A DNA stretch of 64,000 nucleotides from contig JAEUKI010000024.1 in assembly GCA_016793325.1 (NCBI GenBank), positions 1 to 64,000 on the forward strand. Reading direction: 5' to 3'. Position numbers and translations under genes: made by a program. Origin of the DNA: Myxococcales bacterium (lineage in GTDB: Bacteria > Myxococcota_A > Polyangia > Polyangiales > Ga0077539). Every line of letters begins with the position of its first letter. The first letter of the stretch is position 1. Shown piece by piece: positions 42,373 through 52,100 of the stretch. Below the pieces are notes generated by a model. The model made no database searches. It worked only from the letters and a program-made list of their open reading frames with translations, and was not told the origin of the DNA.

Positions 42373-44319
42373 CTAGCGCCAGAAGAAGTACGCCACCCGC
42401 ACCGTCTGCCCCATGCGCGGGCGATACCGCCCTCCGCGAAACACGATGCTCTGGCGCCCTGCGCCGAAGTCGAATCCCTCTGCGCGCGACCGGGGAACCT
42501 CCGTCGCGTCCACCCTCACGCTCAGCGACGAGGCGATCGGGGTTCCGCCCAAGACGAACTCGCTGCTCTCGGCGGCGATCGCGTCGATGATGCGCGAGAC
42601 GCCCGCGCTCACCTCGGCGTCCTGCGCGGTCGACAGCGGGATCAACCCTCCGCCGTTGGCCGCGATCACGCACGGGCCGAAGTTGCGCTGCGACGGGCAC
42701 CTCGAGTCGCCGAAGAAGTCCACCAGCCCGAACGTGAGGAAGTTTCTGTCGCGAAACCACGCCGCGACGTTCTCGATCCGTCGCTCGGGCGTACTGCCCC
42801 AGCGCGTGGCGTTCATCGCGAAGAACCGTCGATCGTCGTTGCCGCCCTCCTCGTCGGTCACGAACAGCGCCGCGCGCGTCGTGTCCGCGCGAAAGCGACG
42901 ACGGTCGTCGCGATCGGTCATGCGGCGGCGCTCCATCTCTTCGGTCACGAGAACGGTCGCAGCCACTGGCTCTTCGGCTTGTCCCACCAGCGGATACGGC
43001 GCGCTTCGATCGCGAACATCGTCGCGAAATCGCTGGTGCGTCACGGTGTGCGCCAATCGCTCGGGGCCGTCGGCCGCGGTGCCCGAGATCCACTCGAAGC
43101 CGGGGTCGTCGAGGTTCACCGGGCCGACGCCGCCCGCTTGGATCACGCCGACGCGAAAGTCGATTCCCGCGGCGTTCATCTCGCGAAAGAAGCGCTCGGC
43201 CGTGCGACCGAGGCGCTCTTGCTCGTCGTCCATCGAGCCCGAGGTGTCCACGAGCCACAAGAAGTCCGCTTGCGCGTTGCGCGTCGCGACGAGGGCCTGA
43301 CAGCGGAGCCCCACCTGACGAGAGGCGCTCGCGATGCCCGTCGCTTGCGTCACGTCCGCCGCGCGAATCGCAGCGGGTTCGCGCGTGTCGTCCACCAGCG
43401 GCTCGTTGGCCACGGTGAGCAATGCCACCGCGCGACCCATCGTGGGCGACGCCACCGTCGTGAGCTCGAAGACGAACGAGCGCGCGAGGCGCGTTCCTCC
43501 GCGGGAGGCTCCGGGCTCGACGCGCGTGAGGTCGCGCAGCAATCGATCGCGAGCGACCCACGCGAACGTCTCGTTGGCCGCCGTCGCGCGAAACGCGCTC
43601 CGTCTGGTGAGCGCCCCGTCCACCGTGCGCCCCTGTTGACCGACCAGGATGGGCGCCGCGCCCACCGTCGCGGTGAGCTGCGCTTCGAGCGACAGCGCGA
43701 GCGTGTCGAGACCCATCGGCGCCGGGAGCTCGAGCACGGCCATCGCGACGTCTTCGCGGACGGACTCGGCGACGTGCAGGCTCTGGTCACCCACGGTCGC
43801 GCTGCGAGCCGTCGTAAACGCGGGCGCGATCGCGATCTGCATGGCGCTCTGCGAGAGCGCCACGATCGCGGGCTCGGGCAGGGCGTTGCTCGGGCAATTG
43901 GGGTCGACGTTGAGCCCTTCGATGAAAACTGAACACGAGAGCATCCCCGCGTCGCCCACGGCGAGCGGAGCCTCGACGCGAAACTCGTAGTCACCCACGG
44001 CGTCGATCACGAAGTTGGCTGTGCGCTCGTCGGTCGTCGGCGCGGTCGCCATGGACACCAAGGGCTTGCGAACGAGCGTCCAGCGGTAGCCTCGGTCGGG
44101 CACCGTGCGCGCTTCGACGCGCGCTTCGAGTGGCGCCGTGGCGCCGACGGGGGCGCGCACTCGGAGCGTTCCGCACACGGGCGGGAGCGTCGGGCGGACG
44201 GGGCGATTGTCGACGCCGCCGCGCTCGTTGAGGCCTGTTTTTGCGCCGCAACCCGCGGCCACGAGAGCCGACACGAACGCGAGCGAACCCGAAGTCAACG
44301 AAGCATAGAAACCGCGCAC
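42373..44319 (-). CDS. lipoprotein with C-terminal von Willebrand factor A domain
   Basis: A 648 aa exported protein. The GTG at 44319 gives a signal with lipobox (VRGFYASLTSGSLAFVSALVAAGC). The N-terminal 350 residues are beta-rich, including a possible PKD- or Ig-like part (VPDRGYRWTLVRKPLV). From about residue 370 is a VWA domain: FLWLVDTSGSMDDEQERLG has the MIDAS DxSxS, and FVTDEEGGNDDR is the later acidic loop. A late KNATRWGS-like segment follows the VWA. It probably binds a partner through a metal ion. Divergent from the lipoprotein at 44413, with under 100 bp between the starts. Confidence 0.7.
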   Translation of the reverse strand: MRGFYASLTSGSLAFVSALVAAGCGAKTGLNERGGVDNRPVRPTLPPVCGTLRVRAPVGATAPLEARVEARTVPDRGYRWTLVRKPLVSMATAPTTDERTANFVIDAVGDYEFRVEAPLAVGDAGMLSCSVFIEGLNVDPNCPSNALPEPAIVALSQSAMQIAIAPAFTTARSATVGDQSLHVAESVREDVAMAVLELPAPMGLDTLALSLEAQLTATVGAAPILVGQQGRTVDGALTRRSAFRATAANETFAWVARDRLLRDLTRVEPGASRGGTRLARSFVFELTTVASPTMGRAVALLTVANEPLVDDTREPAAIRAADVTQATGIASASRQVGLRCQALVATRNAQADFLWLVDTSGSMDDEQERLGRTAERFFREMNAAGIDFRVGVIQAGGVGPVNLDDPGFEWISGTAADGPERLAHTVTHQRFRDDVRDRSAPYPLVGQAEEPVAATVLVTEEMERRRMTDRDDRRRFRADTTRAALFVTDEEGGNDDRRFFAMNATRWGSTPERRIENVAAWFRDRNFLTFGLVDFFGDSRCPSQRNFGPCVIAANGGGLIPLSTAQDAEVSAGVSRIIDAIAAESSEFVLGGTPIASSLSVRVDATEVPRSRAEGFDFGAGRQSIVFRGGRYRPRMGQTVRVAYFFWR

Positions 44320-44412
44320 ACCGGGGAGTTGAGCACACAATCTGTCGTTGTGCCGTTCGATGGACACCAACGACGTGCACACCCCCACCCTTCGATGTCA
44401 CCCTTCGACCCG

Positions 44413-45387
44413 ATGCTTGCGAATACGAAGGCGACGGGCGCACCGCGTTTGTTCATTTCGCTCACGGTGGTGACGGTCGCGCTGAGCGCCCACTGCGGAC
44501 AGAGCGTGCGAGGAATCGACCCGGATCCGACGGTGCGCGATCCGTTTCCGACCGCGGACAGCGCCGTGATCGTGATCCCCGGCGACGGTGGACCGAGCAC
44601 AGACGCGGGCGTCACGGACGCCAATCCCTTCGTGGGCCTCGACGGTCGCGTTCGCAGCGGCGACACGCGCACGGGCATCGTGACCGTGTCCTCGACGCTC
44701 TTCTCGGGAAACCTCACCAACGTCGCGAGCGCTACGTTTTTTCGGCGCGAACGCGAGCGCGTTTGCCCGACGCTGTCCGACGGAGAGTTCTTCTTCGCGG
44801 ATTGCCCCGACACCGAAGAGCCCGATGGCGAGACGATCCCGCGCGCTCACGCGGGCCGCATCGAAGTGCGCAACCAACGCGGAACGATCGCCCGACTCTC
44901 CCCCGAAGCGGACGGCTCGTACACGCCGTTCAACACGCTCGACAGCTCCGTGTCGCCGGGCACAGAGATCACGTTCAGCGCCATGGGCGCAGAGGTGCCG
45001 GCGTTCGTCGGGCGCGTCTCGTCGCCGGCCGCGGTGGCGTTTCGCGTCGATCCGCTGCCCGCCAACACGCTTCGCGTCACGCAGCCCGTCACCGTTCGGT
45101 GGAACCCGATGTCCGGTGAGCGCATCACCATCGTCGTCAACCGCCAGTACACGAGCCCCGCGGGCGCCGATCGCACCGTGTACGTGGGCGCCACGTACGT
45201 GTCGAGCGTGGGGAGCGCGACGATTCCCCCGCGCGTGCTTCGGCGGCTCGCGGTCGCCGGCACGACGACCCAGTTCTTCGTCTACGGCAGCGCCGAGAAC
45301 CGCACAGATCTCCAAGCCGGCGAGTGGCCCATCATCGCGCGCGCCGTGCGCACCGAGGTCGACGAGACCGTGCAATTCGAGCGGTGA
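44413..45387 (+). CDS. hypothetical lipoprotein
   Basis: No family recognised. ATG 44413 gives 324 aa with a signal (MLANTKATGAPRLFISLTVVTVALSAHC); an ATG six codons earlier is also possible. After an Asp/Pro/Thr-rich linker come two beta-sandwich-like parts (TGIVTVSSTLFSGNLTNVASATFFRRE and AVAFRVDPLPANTLRVTQPVTVRWNPMSGERITIVVNRQYTSP). A pair of cysteines (VCPTLSDGEFFFADCP) probably forms a disulphide. It may pair with the divergent VWA lipoprotein; that is inference from position. Confidence 0.55.
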   Translation: MLANTKATGAPRLFISLTVVTVALSAHCGQSVRGIDPDPTVRDPFPTADSAVIVIPGDGGPSTDAGVTDANPFVGLDGRVRSGDTRTGIVTVSSTLFSGNLTNVASATFFRRERERVCPTLSDGEFFFADCPDTEEPDGETIPRAHAGRIEVRNQRGTIARLSPEADGSYTPFNTLDSSVSPGTEITFSAMGAEVPAFVGRVSSPAAVAFRVDPLPANTLRVTQPVTVRWNPMSGERITIVVNRQYTSPAGADRTVYVGATYVSSVGSATIPPRVLRRLAVAGTTTQFFVYGSAENRTDLQAGEWPIIARAVRTEVDETVQFER

Positions 45388-45394
45388 AACATTG

Positions 45395-45443
45395 TGCGGG
45401 GCCCTCACCCGCGGCTGCCGCGCGCCCCGCCCCCACGTAGTGA
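45395..45443. repeat. left half of a REP palindrome split by the element
   Basis: The tail CCTCACCCGCGGCTGCCGCG leads into GCCCCGCCCCCACGTAGTGA, whose other arm (GGGCGGGGC) continues at 46279 after the inserted element. The last nine bases, ACGTAGTGA, are duplicated on the far side. Confidence 0.8.
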
Positions 45444-46269
45444 CTCTGGATTGACCTCATCTCGAAGCACACGGCCGGGAGACGAGCGCCCGGCCTTTTC
45501 GCTCCGCGGAGCGGGCTCGGCGTCCGCCGGGCCTATCGCGACGCCCCGTTGGGAGAAGACACGCAATGAGCACGCTCCTGGGAAATTTCCCGAGAATCTC
45601 AGCTCGCGTGTCGCCAACGGAAGGCGTCGCGAAATCCACTGACGCCCCGTTGGAAGAAGACACGCAATGAGCACGCTCCTGGGAAATATCCCGAGAATCT
45701 CAGCTCGCGTGTCGCCAACGGAAGGTGGAGCCGCTCTACGCGCTGGAGTCGTCGTCGCGCTCGATTTGCTCCCATGCATCGAGCGAGTCTCCGGTGCGAT
45801 GGTGCTCGCGCTGGCGTTCGATGTAGTCGAACAGCCGCGTCGCGTTGTCGGGATCGATGCTGAACGCCGCGTAGCCGCTCTTCCAGCGGAAGGTTAGGAT
45901 CCTCGAGGCGACGAGCCAACACGACTGCGCTCTCGCTCTTGAATACACGCACCACCTCGGCAACCGACCGCGTAAGCGCCATTCGAACAGCCAAGTGGAC
46001 GCGATCGTCGGACGCCCCGAACGCCAGCAGTTCGGCGGACAGCTTCTCGCTTCGCGCCAGATACAGCGCCCGCAACGCGGGATCGTGACTCTCCGCGATC
46101 AACTGCACGCGTCGCTTCGTGCTCCACGCCCGATGAACGAATCCTCGCGAAAGAGAGTGACTCATCGGCCCCAAGGATAGGCCCGGCGAACGCCGAGCCC
46201 GCTCCGCGGAGCGCAAAGGCCGGGCGCTCGTCTCCCGGCCGTGTGCTTCGAGATGAGGTCAATCCTGAG
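45444..46269. mobile_element. TIR element copy 2 carrying a Y1 transposase gene, 826 bp
   Basis: Ends are inverted repeats of about 94 bp (45444-45537 and 46176-46269) with three mismatches, starting CTCTGGATTGACCTCATCTC and CTCAGGATTGACCTCATCTC. It is flanked by a perfect 9-bp duplication ACGTAGTGA (45435-45443, 46270-46278) and interrupts a REP palindrome. An 80-bp segment beside the left TIR is duplicated (about 45541-45626 and 45647-45725). A RAYT-like gene is the only cargo. It lies between two convergent genes, as copy 1 does. Confidence 0.85.
45736..46165 (-). pseudogene. RAYT/IS200-like Y1 (HUH) transposase, frame-broken, copy 2
   Basis: Same architecture and same 430-nt length as copy 1, with ATG at 46165 (MSHSLSRGFVHRAWSTKRR) and the C-terminal half in the +1 frame ending at 45736. 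The frame junction falls at the equivalent place (about 45890-45898). Here the Tyr motif is intact (RLFDYIERQREHH, TAC) but the HUH site reads DDRVHLAV, so the first His is Arg (CGC). The tryptophan before SGYAAF is kept (RWKSGYAAF). It should be inactive by loss of a metal ligand. Confidence 0.75.
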
Positions 46270-46616
46270 ACGTAGTGAGGGCGGGGCTTTGCATTGAGGA
46301 AATACAGTCATTCAACTCACAGGTTGATTGTGCGTGCCGTGATTTGCGCGGTCACGCTCGCCGTCGAACATCCACCGCAATCGAGCGACAAGCGGCCCTC
46401 CCGTGGCAGTGCACCATTCAATCAACCTACCAGTCGAATCGCAGCACTTTTCTCAATGCAAAGCCCCGCCCTCACTACGTGGGGGCGGGGCGCGCGGCAG
46501 CGCCGGTGGGGGCTGCTCTTCGCATCCCCGATGCGAGAAATCGCGATGTGTCCCGTCGTCAGCTCTCGCGGTCCCGCGGGAGAGGGGCGCGCGGCAGCCG
46601 CGGGTGAGGCCCCGCA
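46270..46616. repeat. REP-type units after the element
   Basis: 46270-46302 completes the split palindrome and runs into CTTTGCATTGAG; a facing unit at about 46440-46512 (CTCAATGCAAAGCCCCGCCC, tail GCGCGCGGCAGC) forms the other side of the BIME. A further single unit lies at about 46557-46616 (GGTCCCGCGGGAGAGGGGCG). The 140-bp spacer 46303-46440 is lower in GC and holds no gene. Confidence 0.75.
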
Positions 46617-46623
46617 CCCCTCG

Positions 46624-48720
46624 CTACCCGCGCTCGTATCGCGCGAACGCGAGCATCGCGTGGCCGCGTCCGTGGGTGCGACCGCGCAGATCCGTGACGT
46701 ACCCGAAGAGCGCGGCCATCGGCGCCTCGCCGAGGACGACGGTCGTCTGCGCGTCTCTCACGGAGACTTCGCGCACACGACCGCGTCGCGCGGACAGGTC
46801 ACCGACGACCGTTCCCACGAACGCCTCGGGGACGACCACGTCCAACGCCATCCAGGGCTCGAGTCGCGTCGGCGCGCCTTCGGTGAACGCGCGCTTCATC
46901 GCCTCGGCTCCTGCAAACTCGAACGCGAGCGCCGTCGAGTCCGTCGGATGCGTCGCCGCGTCGACGATCGTCACGTCGATGTCCACCACGGGGTGTCCCC
47001 CGAGCGGGCCTCGCGTGAGCGCTCCTTCGACGCCCTTCTTCACGGCGTTGGCGAGCTCGCGCGAAATGACCCCGCCGCGCGTCTCGTCGCGAAACACGAA
47101 GCCCGTGTCTCGCGCGCCGGGACGCACGACGAGGACCACCTCGGCAAAGAGCCCGGGGCCGCCGTTTTGTCGCTTGAATCGCTCATGGATCGTGCACTCA
47201 CGGGTGAGGGTCTCGCGGTACGCGACGGACGGACGGCCTTGGCGGGCCTTCACGCCGTAGTTTGTTTCGAGACGACTGAGGGTGACTTCGAGTTGGAGTT
47301 CGCCGAGGCCGCCGAGGAGCGTCGATCCCGACTCTTGGTCGGTCGACAGCTCGAGCGACGGGTCTTCGAGCGCGAGTCGCGCGAGCGCAGGGCCGAGCTT
47401 GTCACGGTCCGCAGACGTGACCGGCTCGACCGTGCACTGCACCACGGGCGCGGGAATCACCAGGGATTCGAGCGCGATCGGCTCGCGCGCGTCGCACAGG
47501 GTGTCGCCCGTGCGCACGCCCTCGAGCCCCGCGAGCGCGACGATTTCGCCGACGTGCGCGCGCTCGATCTCCTCGGTGGTTCGCGCGTGAATGCGGAGCA
47601 CGCGACCGACGCGGACGCGCCGTTGCTTGCGCGGCTCGAGGACCGCGTCGTTGCGACGCACGGTCCCCGAGTACACCCGAGCAAACACGAGCGCGCCCAA
47701 GAACGGGTCGTGCACCACTTTGAAGGCCAGCGCTGAAAACGGCTGGTCCTCTCGCGGTTCGCGCTGGAGGTGAACGTCTTCGTGGATGTGTGAGGTTCCA
47801 TGGATCGTCCCTCGATCGAGAGGGGAGGGGAGGTAGCGCGCGATCGCGTCGAGCACGGGCTGCACGCCCATGTTCTTCGCCGCCGCGCCGCACAGCACAG
47901 GAACCACCACGCGCGCGATCGTCGCGCGGCGGATGGCTCGATGGAGCGCGGCTTCTGTGACAGAGCTCGGGCCGTTGGTGGCCCATGAATTCAACACTTC
48001 GTCGTCGTGCTCGGCGACGGCCTCGATGAGCGCCTCGCGCGCGAGCGCGCATTCGTCTGACACGGACTCGGGCACCGGCTCGAACACGAGCTCGGAGCCG
48101 TCGCTCGCTCGAAAACGAACGAGGCGCATCGCGCACAGGTCGACCACGCCCGCGAACGCGCTGGCTTCGAAGAACGGACGCTGCACGGGGACCGCGTTCG
48201 CGCCGAGCCGCTCGACCATCGAGCGCACCGACTTGTCGAAGTCCGCGCCTGCCTTGTCCATCTTGTTGACCATCGCGATCCGCGGAACGCCGTAGCGATC
48301 CGCCTGACGCCACACCGTCTCGCTCTGCGGCTCGACGCCGTGCGCCGCGTCGAACACGGCCACCGCGCCGTCGAGCACGCGCAGCGAGCGCTCGACCTCG
48401 ATCGTGAAGTCCACGTGGCCAGGGGTGTCCACGAGGTTCACGCGAAATCGCTCGCGCGCGCCGTCCGGTCTCGAGAGCGCCCAGTACGTCGTCGTCGCAG
48501 CGGCAGAGATGGTGATGCCCTTCGCTTGCTCTTGGGGCATGTCGTCGAGCGCGGTCGTTCCTTCGTCGACCGAGCCGATGCGACGCAAGACGCCTGTGTA
48601 GTAGAGCACGCGCTCGGAGAGCGTCGTCTTGCCCGCGTCGACGTGAGCCATGATTCCCACGTTGCGAAAGCGCTCGAGAGGGATCGTTGCTGTTGATTGT
48701 GTGTGCGTGGTCGAAGTCAT
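46624..48720 (-). CDS. elongation factor G paralogue (EF-G2 type)
   Basis: A 698 aa translational GTPase that would move tRNAs on the ribosome or act in a variant role. G1 AHVDAGKTT, switch I GITISAAATTTYW, G3 DTPGHVDF, G4 NKMDKAGADF and a G5-like ASAFAG are all present. Domains II-V follow, with the domain IV loop HPTDST and a late MAALFGYVTDLRGRTHGRG. GGAT lies about 7 bp before ATG 48720. It stands alone, with no rpsL, rpsG or tuf beside it, unlike the main fusA, so it is probably the second copy that many myxobacteria have. Divergent from the M48 peptidase gene. Confidence 0.9.
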   Translation of the reverse strand: MTSTTHTQSTATIPLERFRNVGIMAHVDAGKTTLSERVLYYTGVLRRIGSVDEGTTALDDMPQEQAKGITISAAATTTYWALSRPDGARERFRVNLVDTPGHVDFTIEVERSLRVLDGAVAVFDAAHGVEPQSETVWRQADRYGVPRIAMVNKMDKAGADFDKSVRSMVERLGANAVPVQRPFFEASAFAGVVDLCAMRLVRFRASDGSELVFEPVPESVSDECALAREALIEAVAEHDDEVLNSWATNGPSSVTEAALHRAIRRATIARVVVPVLCGAAAKNMGVQPVLDAIARYLPSPLDRGTIHGTSHIHEDVHLQREPREDQPFSALAFKVVHDPFLGALVFARVYSGTVRRNDAVLEPRKQRRVRVGRVLRIHARTTEEIERAHVGEIVALAGLEGVRTGDTLCDAREPIALESLVIPAPVVQCTVEPVTSADRDKLGPALARLALEDPSLELSTDQESGSTLLGGLGELQLEVTLSRLETNYGVKARQGRPSVAYRETLTRECTIHERFKRQNGGPGLFAEVVLVVRPGARDTGFVFRDETRGGVISRELANAVKKGVEGALTRGPLGGHPVVDIDVTIVDAATHPTDSTALAFEFAGAEAMKRAFTEGAPTRLEPWMALDVVVPEAFVGTVVGDLSARRGRVREVSVRDAQTTVVLGEAPMAALFGYVTDLRGRTHGRGHAMLAFARYERG

Positions 48721-49145
48721 GACGAGATCCTTCGGCCTCGATGCGCGAGCGAGTCGCTCGGTCACGGGCCGTGTCGAGAGTGCGTTGGGCGCAAGTCGAG
48801 GTCGTCGCGTGTGCCTGCGCAGGCACACGCGAGCTCGGTGGGAATCACCCACGGGAGCGCGACGCGACAGCCGAGCGGAAACGCTCAGCGCGCGGTCACG
48901 CCCCGCGCGCCACTCTCCAGGATCACCTCGCTGCGAACGATCGCGAGCGACGTAGACGTCGCGCGCGCAGAAGCCGCCGGGCGCGCGCAGAGGGCGCGGC
49001 CCGCAGGGGCGAATGCGAACGTTGCGACGGGAGCCATGACCCGCGATCGCTACGGCGCCGAAGACGCATCGTCAAGGGCGCTGTTGTTGCTCAGTTGCTT
49101 CGCGAAGAGGCATGCTCGCTACCTGCGAGGTTCGGGAAGAGAGTC
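48721..49145. other. intergenic region between EF-G2 and M48 genes
   Basis: About 425 bp holding both divergent promoters; the only obvious structure is the palindrome at 48805-48832. Frames open across it belong to neighbouring shadows. Confidence 0.5.
48805..48832. promoter_or_regulatory. perfect 28-bp palindrome
   Basis: TCGCGTGTGCCTGC (48805-48818) is followed at once by its exact reverse complement, with no spacer. It sits 85 bp before the EF-G2 start and about 310 bp before the M48 start. An operator for a dimeric regulator or a cruciform-prone site is plausible; a protein partner is not known. Confidence 0.6.
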
Positions 49146-52100
49146 ATGACTGAGACGCCTGTGCACACGAAGATTCCGCCCGGCCCCGAGTCGGTGCCAG
49201 CGACGCTCACGCAGCCGACGCCGGCGTTTCGCCTGCACGCGTGGACTTCGACGCTCGCGCTGATCGCCTTCGTCTCGGTCTACCTCGGGCTCACCGCGTG
49301 GCTCGGGACGATGATCTATCGATTCGTGCGCGACGGCGTGAAGGGCAACCTCTTCATCGGGATCCTTCAGTCCCTCGCGCCCGCGCTGCTGCTCTTCGTC
49401 CTCGTGCGCGGCCTCTTCGCGATCAAGCGCGGAACGGACCCGAAGACCCTCGTCGAAGTCACGCGCGAACAAGAGCCCGACCTCGTCGCGTTCATTCACG
49501 ACATCGCGGACAAAGCCGGCGCGCCGAGGCCGCACAAGATCTTCCTCGCGCCCGAGGTCAACGCCGCGGTCTTCTACGACCTCGGGTTTCTCAACTTCAT
49601 CTTTCCGACCAAGAAGAACCTCTTGATCGGCCTCGGCTTGCTCAACGTCCTCACGCTGAGCGAGCTGCGCGCGGTGCTCGCCCACGAGTTCGGGCACTTC
49701 GCGCAGAAGTCCATGGCCGTCGGCCGGTGGGTGTACCTCGCCGAGCAGATCGCCGCGCACATCGTCGCGTCGCGCTCGCGCCTCGATCGCTGGCTGCAGA
49801 CGCTCTCGGTGCAAGACCCGCGCATCGCGTGGATCGGCTGGCTGTTTCGATTGTGTGTGTGGGCCGTGCGCGCCGTGCTCGACACGATGTACTTGCTCGT
49901 CGCGCTCTCCAAGCGCGCCCTCTCGCGCGAGATGGAGCTGCAAGCGGACCTCGTCGCCGTGTCGCTCACGGGGAGCGACGCGCTCGTGCACGCGCTGCAC
50001 AAAGCGCACGCCGCGGATCAAGGGTTCGGCGCGGCCTTCGGGACGCTCCGCAAAGAGCTCGCCGCCGGCGTCCGTGTCCCCGACGTGTACGCGCTGCAGA
50101 CGCGACAGATCGAGAACGTCCGTCGCGCCGCCGCGGACCCGACGTTCGGCCTCGCGCCGCCCTTGCCCGACGCGAACCGCGCCGAGCATCGCGTGTTCGA
50201 GAAGCACTTCGCGCAGCCCTCGAAGATGTGGTCCACCCATCCGCCCGATCGCGAGCGCGAAGACAACATCAAGCGCGTGTACGTCCCGTGCGCGCTCGAC
50301 GACCGATCCGCGTGGGAGCTCTTCGTCGACCCCGCGCAAACGCGCAGGAAATTGACCGACAACATCGTCGCTGTGCTGCTCGAGCCTCCGCCCGCGGTCG
50401 AAGGCGCGCCGCCCGCGCCCAAGTTCGAAGCGCCCAAGACCGAGCTCGAGCCCGAGCAGGCCCTCGCGCTGATCGACGCGTCGTTTGCCCGTGCGTTTCA
50501 TCAGCCCGAGTACCGAGGCGTGTACCTCGGACGCTACCTCGCGAGGCACACCGCGAGCTCGGGGATGCTCTTCGACGCGATCGCCGAGCAGCCGTGGAGC
50601 GAGCCCGCTGCGCCGCCGATCGACGAGCTCTATCCCGAGTCGATGCGCGAAGACATCGAGCGATGGAAGCAGCTCTCGCTCGACGTCGCGCTCATCGAAG
50701 GCCTTCGCGACGGACACCTCCGCTCGAGCGACGCGAAGATGAACTACCGCGGAAACGCCGTCGCGCGCTGGGAGCTCCCCTCGCTCGCCGACCGCGTGCG
50801 CGCCGAGAAAATCAGCGCAGAAGCGATCGTCGCCAAGCGCGACCGCGACCTGCGCACCGTGCACCAGCGCATGGCGCGCAAGGTCGGCCACGGGTGGGCC
50901 GCGTACCACGAGAGCCTCGTGCGCCTCGTGCACTACGCCGAGCACGCCGCCTCGGACATCGCCGACGCCAACGGCTACCTGAACAACGTCTTTCAGATCG
51001 TGATGGCCGACGGGCACGTGAGCCAAGCCGAATACCAACGCTTGCTCGCCGCGTCGCGCGTCGCGTATCGCGCGCTCGCCAACGCGTACGCGCAGAAGGA
51101 CAGCATCGTCCTTCCGCCCGCGGTCCTCGATCGATTGAATCGCGCGGCGTCGCGTCGCGAGGCCGATCACTTTCCTTCGTTCGCCGCGAGGCTGGGCGAG
51201 CTGCAGCTCGGCGAACCAAACGACTTCAACCTCGGGCAGTGGCTCCCGAACGCGCAGTCGTGGCTCGGCACGGTCCCGTTCGATTTCGAGTCCCTCGCGG
51301 ACGCCGCGGTCGACGAGCTGCTCGACGTCGAAGCGAAGCTCCGCGCGGCGATCAACGGCGGAGACGAAGCGATCGCCGCGATCGAACAAGCGCCTGCGCC
51401 CGCGCAGTTTCCCGCGCAGTACGTCACGCTCGAGCCCGGTCAAGAGCGCGAGCGCCAGCGCACGCTCGGGTGGTGGGATCGCTTCCAACTCGCGGACGGC
51501 GTCGTTCCGGGCGTCGCGCGCGCGGCGGTCGCGAGCGCCATGCTGGGCGGAATGGCCGTGCTCGGCAACCTCGCCGTCTCGCACTCGGTCTACGTCTACA
51601 ACGGCCTCGGCCGCCCCGTGACCGTCACCATCGGAGCGAACACACAAACGATCCACGGCGGCGGCTACGCCAAAGTGTCCATCGGCAGCGAAGACCGATT
51701 GCACGTTCGCACGGTGACCGACTCGGGACAGCTCGTCGAAGACTTCGACGCCGACACGTCCAACGGTCAGAGCACGTACGTCTACAACGTCGCGCGCGCA
51801 GGGCTGCTCTATCACTTCAGGGCGACGTACGGGCTCGATCGAGAGATCGCCGAGGCCGCCAATCGCGAAACGCAGCCCGAAATCCTCGGAAATCCGCGAT
51901 GGACCACGGACGACTCGTGGCATCGGTTCAGCGAGCCCGAGAAGCAAGTGACGCTCAGCCGAGGGCAGCGCAGCACCACGCGAACGCTGCTCCGCGCGCC
52001 GGGCCTCGAGGTCGACCCGCGCGCGGTGTTGTCCTCGGCTCGCAGCGACGAAGAGCGTGCTGCGCTCGTCCGCGCGCACGTGCAGTTCGATCCGCCGGGC

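Noticed and set aside
46624..48720. The main elongation factor G gene in a str operon
   Set aside because: No rpsL, rpsG or tuf is adjacent; it is flanked by a REP region and a peptidase, so it is read as a paralogue.
48741..49145. A 135-residue N-terminal extension of the M48 protein
   Set aside because: It crosses the palindrome, is Arg-rich, and the ATG at 49146 has a good ribosome site followed by a sensible N terminus.
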